A DNA stretch of 64,000 nucleotides from Neobacillus vireti (lineage in GTDB: Bacteria > Bacillota > Bacilli > Bacillales > Cytobacillaceae): contig NZ_LDNB01000002.1 in assembly GCF_001026695.1 (NCBI RefSeq), positions 280,360-344,359 on the forward strand, given 5' to 3'. Below the pieces are notes generated by a model that saw only the letters and a program-made list of their open reading frames with translations, searched no databases and had not been told where the DNA came from. A program made the position numbers and the translations under genes. Below, one piece after another: positions 45,408 through 53,389 of this stretch; position 1 is the stretch's first letter, and each line of letters opens with the position of its first letter.

Positions 45408-46730
45408 GTGCCATTTCAATTTAAAATGCCTGACATCGGTGAAGGTATTCACGAAGGGGAAATCGTCAAATGGTTCATCAAACCAGGTGACAAGGTCCAA
45501 GAAGACGATGTTCTTTGTGAAATCCAAAATGATAAAGCAGTCGTTGAAATTCCTTCCCCAGTAGAAGGAACTGTTGTCGATATATTAGTTGGTGAAGGAA
45601 CTGTTGCAACAGTTGGTCAAACCCTTGTAACATTTGATGCACCAGGATATGAGAATTTACAATTTAAAGGCGATCATGGTGATGACGAGCCTAAACAAGA
45701 AGAAAAGGCAGCTGCTCCTGAAGCAACGCCAGAAGCAGCACCACAAGCAGCGCCTGCAGCTGCTGCTGTACAACCACAAGCTGATGTAGATCCTAATCGC
45801 CGAATTATTGCTATGCCGTCTGTTCGGAAATATGCACGCGAAAAAGGGGTAGAAATAAGCTTAGTTGCCGGTACAGGTAAAAACGGCCGTATTATGAAAA
45901 CAGACATTGATACATTCGTAAATGGCGGTGCCCAAACAGCTGCACCACAAGCTAATACAGCAGTTGAAGCTCCTGAAGCTGTAAACAACAAGGCAGAAGC
46001 GAAGGCAGCTCCAATTCCGCAGGGTGAATATCCGGAAACACGTGAGAAAATGAGCGGCATCCGTAAAGCAATTGCCAAAGCAATGGTTAACTCGAAACAC
46101 ACTGCTCCACATGTAACACTCATGGATGAAGTCGATGTAACAAAACTAGTTACTCATCGCAAGAAATTCAAAGAAGTAGCGGCAGCAAAAGGCATTAAGC
46201 TAACCTTCTTACCGTATATTGTAAAAGCATTAACAAGTGCGCTGCGTGAATTCCCAGCATTAAACACCTCACTTGACGATGCAACAAGTGAAATTATTCA
46301 TAAGCATTACTACAACATTGGAATTGCAGCGGATACAGAAAAAGGTTTGTTAGTACCAGTTGTTAAAGATGCAGATCGTAAGTCTGTTTTCTCAATTTCC
46401 AATGAAATTAATGAATTAGCAGGTAAAGCACGTGAAGGAAAACTTGCTCCAAACGAAATGAAAGGTGCATCATGCACAATTTCAAATATAGGTTCAGCTG
46501 GCGGACAATGGTTTACCCCTGTTATTAACCACCCTGAAGTTGCTATTTTGGGTGTAGGGAGAATTGCTGAAAAACCGATTGTTAGAGACGGTGAAATTGT
46601 TGCGGCTCCAGTTTTAGCTCTTTCACTAAGCTTCGACCATCGTATGATTGACGGGGCGACGGCACAGAACGCATTAAATCACATCAAACGATTATTAAAC
46701 GATCCAGAACTTTTGTTAATGGAGGCGTAA
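45408..46730 (+). CDS. pdhC: Dihydrolipoamide acetyltransferase (E2)
   Basis: E2 is the core of the pyruvate dehydrogenase complex. The 440-aa protein has one lipoyl domain with the modified Lys43 in [10 protein letters not shown], an Ala/Pro/Gln-rich linker, the peripheral-subunit-binding domain ([18 protein letters not shown], about 128-145), a second Ala-rich linker, and the catalytic domain ending in [13 protein letters not shown] with the active histidine. It starts with GTG 45408 after GGAGATG. The 117-bp gap after pdhB may contain an internal promoter or processing hairpin. Confidence 0.96.
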   Translation: MPFQFKMPDIGEGIHEGEIVKWFIKPGDKVQEDDVLCEIQNDKAVVEIPSPVEGTVVDILVGEGTVATVGQTLVTFDAPGYENLQFKGDHGDDEPKQEEKAAAPEATPEAAPQAAPAAAAVQPQADVDPNRRIIAMPSVRKYAREKGVEISLVAGTGKNGRIMKTDIDTFVNGGAQTAAPQANTAVEAPEAVNNKAEAKAAPIPQGEYPETREKMSGIRKAIAKAMVNSKHTAPHVTLMDEVDVTKLVTHRKKFKEVAAAKGIKLTFLPYIVKALTSALREFPALNTSLDDATSEIIHKHYYNIGIAADTEKGLLVPVVKDADRKSVFSISNEINELAGKAREGKLAPNEMKGASCTISNIGSAGGQWFTPVINHPEVAILGVGRIAEKPIVRDGEIVAAPVLALSLSFDHRMIDGATAQNALNHIKRLLNDPELLLMEA

Positions 46731-46734
46731 AAAA

Positions 46735-48150
46735 ATGGTAGTTGGAGATTTTCCTATTGAAACGGATACAATAGTCATCGGTGCAGGTCCGGGAGGGTAT
46801 GTGGCAGCGATACGGGCTGCGCAGCTCGGACAAAAAGTAACAATTGTAGAAAAGGAATATGTAGGCGGCGTTTGTTTAAATGTTGGCTGCATTCCTTCTA
46901 AGGCGTTAATTGCAGCCGGCCATCGCTACGAAACAGCGGTTCATTCTGAGGCATTCGGGATTACGGCTGAAAATGTAAAGGTTGACTTTTCCAAGGTTCA
47001 AGAATTTAAAGCCGGAATTGTGAAGAAATTAACGGGCGGCGTGGAAGGTCTTTTAAAAGGAAATAAAGTAGATATTGTACGCGGTGAAGCATATTTTGTT
47101 GATGCTAATACACTAAGAGTGATGGATGAAAATTCAGCGCAGACGTATACCTTTAAAAATGCGATCATTGCAACAGGATCTCGCCCGATTGAACTTCCAG
47201 CCTTTAAATATTCAAAACGTGTGCTTAATTCTACCGGTGCACTTGACTTAGCGGATATTCCCCAAAAAATCGTCGTAATCGGCGGCGGGGTAATCGGAAT
47301 TGAGCTTGGTGGTGCCTATGCAAACTTTGGTTCTCAAGTAACCATCGTAGAGGGCGCAGATGAAATTTTAGGTCTTGGCGTTTTTGATAAGCAAATGGCT
47401 GCCCTTGTTAAGCGAAGCATGAAGAAAAAGGGTGCAGAATTCTATACGAAAGCATTGGCTAAGGGTGTCGAAGAAACTGAAAACGGTGTGATTGTAACAT
47501 TCGAATCAAAAGGCGAAGAGAAGAAAATCGAAGCTGATTACGTATTTGTAATGGTTGGTCGCCGTCCTAACACTGATGAAATGGGACTTGAACAAGTTGG
47601 TGTGAAATTGAGTGACCGCGGCTTGATTGAAATTGACAAGCAATGCCGTACAAATATTAGTAATATTTATGCCATTGGTGATGTTGTTCAAGGTCCTCAA
47701 TTAGCGCATAAAGCGTCATATGAAGCAAAAATTGCTGCCGAAGCGATTGCCGGACATTCATCTGTTATTGACTACTTAGGTATTCCAGCAGTTGTCTTCT
47801 CTGAACCTGAACTAGCTTCAGTTGGGTATACTGAAACACAAGCGAAAGAAGAAGGGATCACAGTGAATGCTGCTAAATTCCCATTTGCAGCAAATGGCCG
47901 TGCATTATCACTAGACAGCGGTGATGGATTCTTAAAATTAATCACGCGTAAAGAAGACGGTCTTGTGATAGGAGCGCAGATTGCTGGTGCGAGTGCATCC
48001 GATATGATTGCAGAATTAGGTCTAGCAATTGAAGCGGGTATGACAGCTGAAGATCTTGCGATGACGATCCATGCCCATCCAACACTAGGTGAAATTACAA
48101 TGGAAGCAGCCGAAGTAGCCCTTGGCAGCCCAATCCATATTATGAAATAG
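46735..48150 (+). CDS. pdhD: Dihydrolipoamide dehydrogenase (E3)
   Basis: E3 reoxidises lipoamide and makes NADH. The 471-aa flavoprotein has the FAD motif [19 protein letters not shown], the redox disulfide C47-x4-C52 in [12 protein letters not shown], an NAD motif [13 protein letters not shown], and the C-terminal HAHPTLGE with the catalytic histidine. Its last codons read ATG AAA TAG; the G of this stop is the first base of a MITE-like element. The same ATGAAATA octamer, followed by A, reappears after the element, showing that the ancestral stop was TAA. The protein sequence is unchanged. Confidence 0.97.
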   Translation: MVVGDFPIETDTIVIGAGPGGYVAAIRAAQLGQKVTIVEKEYVGGVCLNVGCIPSKALIAAGHRYETAVHSEAFGITAENVKVDFSKVQEFKAGIVKKLTGGVEGLLKGNKVDIVRGEAYFVDANTLRVMDENSAQTYTFKNAIIATGSRPIELPAFKYSKRVLNSTGALDLADIPQKIVVIGGGVIGIELGGAYANFGSQVTIVEGADEILGLGVFDKQMAALVKRSMKKKGAEFYTKALAKGVEETENGVIVTFESKGEEKKIEADYVFVMVGRRPNTDEMGLEQVGVKLSDRGLIEIDKQCRTNISNIYAIGDVVQGPQLAHKASYEAKIAAEAIAGHSSVIDYLGIPAVVFSEPELASVGYTETQAKEEGITVNAAKFPFAANGRALSLDSGDGFLKLITRKEDGLVIGAQIAGASASDMIAELGLAIEAGMTAEDLAMTIHAHPTLGEITMEAAEVALGSPIHIMK

Positions 48151-48339
48151 GCTGTGTTAAACCGTATATTTTTGATTTTGACTACAATGTTGATTGAAGT
48201 GGAAGGAGCGAGACTCCTGCGGGAGCAGCGGGACAGGTGAGACCCCGCAGGCGCTTTAGCGCCGAGGAGGCTCACCGCCCGCCCCGCGGAAAGCGAAGCG
48301 CCTGGAACGGAAATCAACATTCACTTTTTTAACGCAGCC
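48150..48339 (+). repeat. MITE-like element, family A, inserted in the pdhD stop codon
   Basis: A 190-bp element with ends GGCTGTGTTAAA and TTTTTTAACGCAGCC (reverse complement GGCTGCGTTAAAAAA). A perfect 8-bp target duplication, ATGAAATA, flanks it (48142-48149 and 48340-48347). Internal structure: AATGTTGATT/AATCAACATT inner repeats, CTCCTGCGGGAG hairpin, GGTGAG/CTCACC pair and central GGCGCTTTAGCGCC hairpin. It has no transposase, so mobility would need an enzyme in trans. Confidence 0.92.
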
Positions 48340-48350
48340 ATGAAATAAAG

Positions 48351-48390
48351 AAAAAAAGTCCTTTTCGAAAAAACGGAAAGGACTTTTTTT
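48351..48390 (+). terminator. Terminator of the pdh operon, displaced by the MITE
   Basis: AGTCCTTTTCG and CGGAAAGGACT pair (one G-T), followed by T residues. In the pre-insertion sequence it would lie within 10 bp of the pdhD stop; now it is about 200 bp downstream. Confidence 0.85.
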
Positions 48391-48515
48391 ATAAAAAGCG
48401 AATTGTATAAACTGAAGGATATAAAAACTAACCTAACTGACTAGTTTAATGCATATACTTACAACACGAAATCTCTTTGTTTTTTAAGAACAATGTATTT
48501 TGAGTGGTGATAAAT

Positions 48516-48758
48516 ATGAGGATTTATATTGTCATAATAGTCCAATTTATTATTTGGAGCGGATATACCTTAATTGAATGGCTCTCAAGTCACGATCAAC
48601 TCATTTATAAAGTCATCATGTTTTTTGTGTTTTTTTATTTAGCATTTTTAATAGGAAACCACGCGACAAAATCAGTGGGGAAAACACTCTTTATCACGAC
48701 ACTAAGCCTTGTTATTTATACGTCGATTCACTATACCTTAGCATTCCTTGTCCATTAA
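48516..48758 (+). CDS. Small membrane protein, 80 aa
   Basis: This hydrophobic protein has about three membrane segments (IYIVIIVQFIIWSGYTLIEWL, IMFFVFFYLAFLIG and LFITTLSLVIYTSIHY) and no recognised motif. ATG 48516 is preferred over an in-frame GTG at 48504; a weak GTGGTGAT ribosome site precedes it. It stands between the pdh operon and the convergent DUF1885-like gene. Function unknown. Confidence 0.6.
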   Translation: MRIYIVIIVQFIIWSGYTLIEWLSSHDQLIYKVIMFFVFFYLAFLIGNHATKSVGKTLFITTLSLVIYTSIHYTLAFLVH

Positions 48759-48783
48759 AAAAAGCTCCCTAAAGGAGCCATTA
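48757..48783 (-). terminator. Terminator between small membrane gene and DUF1885-like gene
   Basis: GGCTCC and GGGAGCT around TTTA, followed on the minus strand by seven T residues. Confidence 0.75.
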
Positions 48784-49215
48784 CTTTCTTGGATTGTAAT
48801 ACATGATACGTTCGTTAAAAAGGTGAAGTTCCCCTTGCAGCTTTTTGGAAAGGAATTTACAGAATTCATTTGCCTTCCCTTTGTCACCAAAGGTGGATTG
48901 TTCAGGCAGCGTGACCTGTATGTATGTTTGCTCGCTCAGAGTACCATCCTCACTTCTAATCGTTTCTGTATCAACACCTATTAATATCGAATTGTAGCGC
49001 TCGTGCTCAGAATGTAAGTAAAACCATTTTCCTTTTCCATCTTCGGTTTCTTTTATTTCATATGGAAACGCGGTTTCTCCGTATTGCCAATTCAATTGGT
49101 TTCCTGTTTTTGTGGTTATGTTTTTATAATAATGAAATAAATCCTTTACCTCTTCAATTGCTACTGTTTGTTTTGCGGATGAAGGCACAAGTTTAATAAA
49201 AGCGTTTTCAGCCAT
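48781..49215 (-). CDS. DUF1885-like protein, 144 aa
   Basis: A soluble protein (MAENAFIKLVPSSAKQTVAI, then VKDLFHYYKNITTKTGNQLNWQYGE and a beta-rich C-terminal half) that I associate with the Bacillus DUF1885 family from memory. Three ATG codons are in tandem; the third (49215) is chosen because GGGGGG is then 8 bases away. No signal peptide and no catalytic motif. Function unknown. Confidence 0.7.
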   Translation of the reverse strand: MAENAFIKLVPSSAKQTVAIEEVKDLFHYYKNITTKTGNQLNWQYGETAFPYEIKETEDGKGKWFYLHSEHERYNSILIGVDTETIRSEDGTLSEQTYIQVTLPEQSTFGDKGKANEFCKFLSKKLQGELHLFNERIMYYNPRK

Positions 49216-49376
49216 CATCATTTCCCCCCTATTACTTATAATATATGCCCTTCTATTCTAGCATTGAATAAAAAGTGATGACAACTCTTATAGAAATTAA
49301 TTGCCAAGTTTCTTGTTATTAGGATAAAAATCAATTATAATAATATTCAAAATATTATAAGAACAGGAGGAGAATT

Positions 49377-49676
49377 ATGGAGCTTTTTGACAAACTTTAT
49401 GATGAGCATGAAAACACTAAAGTAAGGTTTATTGGATTTACCACTGAAGATACCCGTTATGACTTTGGTATTATTTATACTAATATGTTTTTCGGCAAAC
49501 CGCTTGTAATCTGTATGCAAACTGGGCGTTCAACTCTCCTCGATCCAAAAGAAATTGAAGACTTAGACTACCTTCAAACAGTATTCCGTATCCCTGATAA
49601 ACAACAGGCAGCCGATTTAGCTGAGTTTTTCCGCGAAACACTACCGTCCATTCCTTTCGTCACTCAATATGAATAA
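49377..49676 (+). CDS. DUF3055-family protein, 99 aa
   Basis: A small acidic soluble protein (MELFDKLYDEHENTKVRFIGF, then YDFGIIYTNMFFGKPLVICMQTGRSTLL and an amphipathic C-terminus) that fits DUF3055, a Bacillaceae/Staphylococcus family without known function. ATG 49377 has a strong AGGAGGAG site, and the gene ends at a terminator, so it is a single unit. Confidence 0.75.
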   Translation: MELFDKLYDEHENTKVRFIGFTTEDTRYDFGIIYTNMFFGKPLVICMQTGRSTLLDPKEIEDLDYLQTVFRIPDKQQAADLAEFFRETLPSIPFVTQYE

Positions 49677-49683
49677 AAGTACC

Positions 49684-49710
49684 AAAAGGTCCAGAAAGGG
49701 ACCTTTTTTT
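49684..49710 (+). terminator. Terminator of the DUF3055 gene
   Basis: AAAAGGTCC and GGGACCTTTT with a 5-base loop, then T residues. Confidence 0.85.
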
Positions 49711-49745
49711 AATGGATTTTTTTAAATGTGACATACAAATTAGGC

Positions 49746-49774
49746 TTGAAATTTCCAATGTGATATATTATTAT
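49746..49774 (+). promoter_or_regulatory. Candidate promoter of the SR1 RNA
   Basis: TTGAAA (49746-49751), 17-bp spacer and TATTAT (49769-49774) predict a start near 49781, about 60 nt before the SR1P start codon. Confidence 0.6.
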
Positions 49775-49787
49775 TGCATTAAAGGTA

Positions 49788-49801
49788 TTTAAACGCTTTC
49801 A
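49788..49801 (+). promoter_or_regulatory. cre-like site in the SR1 leader
   Basis: TTTAAACGCTTTCA matches 13 of 14 positions of the CcpA cre consensus. It begins about 8 bases after the predicted transcription start, a position where CcpA blocks elongation or initiation. SR1 of B. subtilis is under glycolytic repression by CcpN and CcpA. Confidence 0.6.
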
Positions 49802-49840
49802 AAATTATGGTCATTCAATTATGAAAAGGGGATTGAACAG

Positions 49841-49963
49841 ATGGGCACACTTGTATGCCAAACATGTAACTCTACTATTGATCATTTTGAAGATGAAAAA
49901 GTAACAGTTCTTTACTCGAAATGTAACTGTTGCGACGACCATCACTCTGCCGAAGAAATATAA
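49841..49963 (+). CDS. sr1P: SR1P, GapA-binding peptide
   Basis: A 40-aa peptide beginning MGTLVCQTCNSTIDHFEDEK and ending in a Cys/His cluster (KCNCCDDHH), nearly identical in its first half to B. subtilis SR1P. SR1P binds glyceraldehyde-3-phosphate dehydrogenase GapA and promotes its interaction with RNase J1. C6, C9, C28, C30 and C31 could bind zinc. Start ATG 49841 is preceded by AAAAGGGGATTG. The target enzyme RNase J1 is encoded in the same window (38174). Confidence 0.88.
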   Translation: MGTLVCQTCNSTIDHFEDEKVTVLYSKCNCCDDHHSAEEI

Positions 49964-49984
49964 AAAAGCTAAAAATAAATAAAA

Positions 49985-50019
49985 ACAGGATTCCGCAGCC
50001 CGGAATCCTGTATTTTTTA
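49985..50019 (+). terminator. Terminator of SR1
   Basis: CAGGATTCCG and CGGAATCCTG form a 10-bp perfect stem with a 5-base loop followed by a T-rich tail. Confidence 0.9.
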
Positions 50020-50023
50020 TTTA

Positions 50024-50211
50024 GGCTTTGTTAGAAAAGAATGTTGATTTCCGTTCCGGGGGCTTCGCTTTCCGCGGGGCGGGCGGTGAGCCTCCTCGGC
50101 GCTAAAGCGCCTGCGGGGTCTCACCTGTCCCTCCCGCAGGAGTCTCGCCCCCTCCACTCCAATCAACATTGTGATCAAAATCAACAATATTCTTTAAAAC
50201 AGCCTTTAGCC
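50024..50211 (-). repeat. MITE-like element, family A, between SR1 and the end of speA
   Basis: A reverse-oriented copy. The left border is GGCTTTGTTAGAAA; the right border is either ACAGCC at 50204 or the second GCC at 50211. With the longer version the flanks are TTTATTTA and TTTATTTT (7 of 8), a probable but imperfect target duplication. It begins immediately after the SR1 terminator and ends one base before the speA stop codon, so it may supply the speA transcription end. Long frames through it are spurious. Confidence 0.85.
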
Positions 50212-50212
50212 T

Positions 50213-51685
50213 TTATTTTATAGCTTTATACTCTTTAATGACATGGATTGTTTTGATTTCATCGTCTTCGGGTCCTTGGACAGGTAAGCCGGCTTCAAGG
50301 TTTTTACGAATATAATGAAGATTTTCCTGTGTAATAATCTCACCGGGAATAAAAATTGGAATTCCAGGCGGGTAAACCATAATAAATTCAGCAATGATTC
50401 TGCCTTCAGATTCTTCAAAAGGAATAACTTCTGTCTCAGCATAAAAAGCATCTCTTGGAGTTAGGGCAAGAACAGGAATTTCTGGAAGGAGAACCTCCAC
50501 CGGTTCAAACTTTCCAGGACGATGTTTACATTCGTCGGCCAATTCCTTTAAGGCATTTACTAAAAGGTCTGCCTCAACTTCTGTGTCCCCAATTGTGATA
50601 ATACAAAGGATGTTGTATAAGTCTGATAATTCCACTTCGATATTATGTCTTTCTCGCAGCCACTTTTCTACATCATACCCAGTTAAGCCTAATTCCTTGA
50701 CAGAAATAATTAGTTTAGTCGGGTCATAATCAAAGGTTGCTTTAGAACCTAAAATTTCTTCGCCAATACAATTGAGATGATCAATCTCATTAATTCTTTT
50801 GCGGATAGACTGGGCAACTTGAATCGTCCTATCAATTAACTTTTTGCCTTTTGTTGCGAGCTGCTTACGGGCAACATCAAGAGAAGCAAGCAATAAATAG
50901 GAGGTCGACGTTGTAGTCAGCATGCTTAAAATCGATTGGACATGCTTCGCTGAAACAAGCCCTTCTTTTACATTTAGAATGGAGCTTTGTGTCATGGAAC
51001 CGCCAAGTTTATGGACACTTGTTGCTGCCATATCTGCCCCGGCCTGCATTGCTGAAAGCGGGAGCTCGTCATGAAAATGGATATGAACTCCGTGAGCTTC
51101 ATCGACAAGGACGGGAACATTATATGAATGGGCGATTTCGACAATTTTCTTTAAATCAGCAGATATACCAAAATAAGTAGGATTAATAACTAATACACCT
51201 TTAGCATCAGGGTGCTGCTGAAGTGCTCTTTCCACAGATTCAGTAGTAATCCCATGGGAAATTCCTAAATCTATATCGATTTCCGGATGAATGAATACCG
51301 GGATCGATCCGGAAAAGACAATCGCAGACATAACCGATTTATGAACATTTCTTGGCACAATGATTTTCTCACCTGGTCCACAAACGGCCATCACCATGGC
51401 AATAATGGCACCGCTTGTCCCTTGTACAGAAAAGAATGTGCGGTCGGCGCCAAAAGCTTCAGCAGCTAAATCTTGCGCCTGTTTAATGATTCCCTTCGGC
51501 TGGTGAAGATCATCAAGGGGTCCGATATTAATTAAGTCGATAGATAGGGCATTATCGCCAATAAATTCACGGAATTCAGGGTCAATTCCAGCTCCCTTTT
51601 TGTGCCCGGGGATATGGAATTGAATCGGATTTCTCTTTGCATGGGCTAATAAGCCGCTAAATAACGGTGTTTGATATTGTGACAA
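50213..51685 (-). CDS. speA: Arginine decarboxylase (biosynthetic, aspartate-aminotransferase fold)
   Basis: SpeA makes agmatine from arginine for polyamine synthesis. The 490-aa PLP enzyme belongs to the Orn/Lys/Arg decarboxylase class I family, with the N-terminal IQFHIPGHKKGAG, VDEAHGVHIHFHDELPLSAMQ and the PLP lysine in TSVHKLGGSMTQSS (about residue 226). The start is TTG 51685 (MSQYQTPLF), 9 bases behind AGAGGTG and giving the B. subtilis length and N-terminus; the frame to GTG 51697 overlaps that site. Family A repeats flank both ends, one within 50 bp of the start codon. Confidence 0.95.
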   Translation of the reverse strand: MSQYQTPLFSGLLAHAKRNPIQFHIPGHKKGAGIDPEFREFIGDNALSIDLINIGPLDDLHQPKGIIKQAQDLAAEAFGADRTFFSVQGTSGAIIAMVMAVCGPGEKIIVPRNVHKSVMSAIVFSGSIPVFIHPEIDIDLGISHGITTESVERALQQHPDAKGVLVINPTYFGISADLKKIVEIAHSYNVPVLVDEAHGVHIHFHDELPLSAMQAGADMAATSVHKLGGSMTQSSILNVKEGLVSAKHVQSILSMLTTTSTSYLLLASLDVARKQLATKGKKLIDRTIQVAQSIRKRINEIDHLNCIGEEILGSKATFDYDPTKLIISVKELGLTGYDVEKWLRERHNIEVELSDLYNILCIITIGDTEVEADLLVNALKELADECKHRPGKFEPVEVLLPEIPVLALTPRDAFYAETEVIPFEESEGRIIAEFIMVYPPGIPIFIPGEIITQENLHYIRKNLEAGLPVQGPEDDEIKTIHVIKEYKAIK

Positions 51686-51722
51686 AGATAATTGCACCTC
51701 TTTATAAAAAAATACTCTATTT

Positions 51723-51921
51723 TAATTTAAGGCTGTGTTAAAATACATTGTTGATTTTGAGCACAATGTTGATTGGAGTGGAAGGCGCGAGACTCCTGCG
51801 GGAGCAGCGGGACAGACCACGCAGGCGCGCAATTCGCCGAGGAGGCTCACCGCCCGCCCCGCGAACCGCTCGCGCCTGGAACGGAAATCAACATTCACTT
51901 TTAACAGAGCCTAATTTAAAA
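51723..51921 (+). repeat. MITE-like element, family A, upstream of speA, with 8-bp target duplication
   Basis: The element proper is 51731-51913 (183 bp), ends GGCTGTGTTAAAA and TTTTAACAGAGCC, which are inverted repeats of each other with one mismatch in 13. TAATTTAA flanks it directly on both sides (51723-51730 and 51914-51921). Internally it lacks about nine bases of the GGTGAGACC block found in other copies and reads CGCGAACCGCTCGCG near its end. It lies in the 375-bp gap between divergent speA and the nitronate-monooxygenase-like gene. Confidence 0.92.
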
Positions 51922-52072
51922 AAATAAAACAAATGGAATTATAGCATTATTCCTTTGGATTGCATAGTGTTAATGGGAAAATATCAGCAGTTTGTAATCT
52001 TGATGTTAGTTTCTCAATAATAAAGGAAAAATAACCTTTTAAGCAGAATATACAAATAGAGGAGGGATAGCA

Positions 52073-53032
52073 TTGAATTGGGAAACACGAGTTACTGAAC
52101 TTCTTAATATCCAATATCCAATTATTCAAGGAGGCCTAGCATACCTCGCCTATTCTGACTTGGCAGCAGCTGTCTCAAACGCGGGTGGTCTTGGTCAAAT
52201 TACAGCCATGTCATTAGCACATCCGGATGAGCTAAGAGAAGAAATACATAAAGTAAAAAAACTGACAAACAAACCTTTTGGAGTCAATTTTGCTATTGGA
52301 CAGCATGGCCGGCCGTTTGCAGACTTTCTACAGGTTGCAATTGAAGAAAATGTTCCGGTTGTCTCGATGACTGGAGGGAATCCAGCTCCGATTTTTGAGC
52401 AGTTAAAAGGAACAAGGATCAAAACACTTGTCCTTGTTGCGGCACGAAGACAGGCTGTCAAGGCAGAAGAGCTCGGTGCCGATGCGGTAATGGTTGTCGG
52501 GCAAGAGGGAGGCGGCCATCTCGGCAGGGATGATATTGGTACAATGGTATTGATTCCACAAGTCGTTGATGCCGTTTCCATTCCTGTGATTGCATCTGGA
52601 GGTATTGGAGATGGCAGGGGACTAATGGCAGCACTTAGTTTGGGTGCTGAAGGGATTGAAATGGGGACGAGATTTATTGCAACAAAAGAATGTGTTCATG
52701 CAAATGAACGATATAAAAAGAGGTTAGTGGAAGGAACGGAAACAGACACTGTAGTCATAAAGAGGACTTTGGGAACACCAGCCAGGGCACTCGCGAACAG
52801 CTGGACAGAAAAAATCCTGGAGATAGAGAAGAATAAGGGGGATTACGAACAATTAAAAGATTTTATTAGCGGTATGGCGAACAAACGATATATATATGAT
52901 GGTTCTACCAGTGAAGGCTTTGCCTGGGCCGGACAGGTGATGGGATTAATTAAAGATGTACCTTCTGTTGCGGAATTGTTTGAACGAATGGTAAAAGAGG
53001 CAGAACAAATCCGTGCAAAATGGGGAAAATAA
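52073..53032 (+). CDS. Nitronate monooxygenase-family flavoprotein
   Basis: This 319-aa FMN-dependent TIM-barrel protein fits the nitronate monooxygenase / FabK-like family: N-terminal IQYPIIQGGLAYLAYSDLAAAVSNAGGLG, GADAVMVVGQEGGGHLGRDD (about residues 137-156) and PVIASGGIGDGRGLMAALSLGAEGIEMGTRFIAT. Members oxidise alkyl nitronates, or reduce enoyl-ACP (FabK); the sequence alone does not decide, and gene context favours neither. Translation starts at TTG 52073 after GAGGAGGG. Confidence 0.85.
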   Translation: MNWETRVTELLNIQYPIIQGGLAYLAYSDLAAAVSNAGGLGQITAMSLAHPDELREEIHKVKKLTNKPFGVNFAIGQHGRPFADFLQVAIEENVPVVSMTGGNPAPIFEQLKGTRIKTLVLVAARRQAVKAEELGADAVMVVGQEGGGHLGRDDIGTMVLIPQVVDAVSIPVIASGGIGDGRGLMAALSLGAEGIEMGTRFIATKECVHANERYKKRLVEGTETDTVVIKRTLGTPARALANSWTEKILEIEKNKGDYEQLKDFISGMANKRYIYDGSTSEGFAWAGQVMGLIKDVPSVAELFERMVKEAEQIRAKWGK

Positions 53033-53073
53033 CGATATCATACTCTTTAGGTAAAATGTAAGAAGGTGAACTA

Positions 53074-53346
53074 ATGGAATACCAATACCCAATCGATTAT
53101 AACTGGTCTACCGACGAAATTGTCGATGTGATTAAATTCTTTGAAGTGATTGAGAAGGCATATGAAAAAGGAATTGACCGTGAGGAAGTCATGAACGTGT
53201 ATCGTCGTTTTAAAGAAATTGTGCCTAGTAAAGCGGAAGAAAAGACTTTATGCGGTGAATTTGAAGAAATAAGCGGCTATTCGTCTTACCGGACCGTCAA
53301 AAAAGCAAAAGAAGCTTCAGCTGGAGACAGAATTAAAATGAAATAA
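53074..53346 (+). CDS. yktA: UPF0223 protein YktA
   Basis: A 90-aa soluble helical protein of the UPF0223 family, including [20 protein letters not shown] and [19 protein letters not shown]. It is at the B. subtilis yktA position, before convergent yktB. ATG 53074 follows GAAGGTG. Function unknown. Confidence 0.88.
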   Translation: MEYQYPIDYNWSTDEIVDVIKFFEVIEKAYEKGIDREEVMNVYRRFKEIVPSKAEEKTLCGEFEEISGYSSYRTVKKAKEASAGDRIKMK

Positions 53347-53389
53347 ACAAAAGCTCCCGAACAAATTTGTTCAGGAGCTTTTGTTTATT
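53345..53389. terminator. Bidirectional terminator
   Basis: AAACAAAAGCTCC and GGAGCTTTTGTTT with an inner GAACAAATTTGTTC hairpin make a long stem between yktA and yktB. Confidence 0.9.

Larger units (their letters stand above)
49781..50019 (+). ncRNA. sr1: SR1 dual-function regulatory RNA
   Basis: The predicted transcript of about 235 nt runs from the promoter at 49746-49774 to a strong terminator and contains the SR1P peptide gene. In B. subtilis SR1 lies at the same place, between the pdh operon and speA; it base-pairs with ahrC mRNA, the activator gene of arginine catabolism, and encodes SR1P. Here the small genes at 48516-49676 lie between pdhD and SR1. A cre-like site lies in the leader. 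The RNA ends are inferred from sequence only. Confidence 0.75.

Noticed and set aside
50024-51921. Composite transposon carrying speA
   Set aside because: The flanking octamers of the two repeats differ and SR1-speA is a conserved chromosomal order in Bacillus, so the elements inserted independently rather than carrying speA in.
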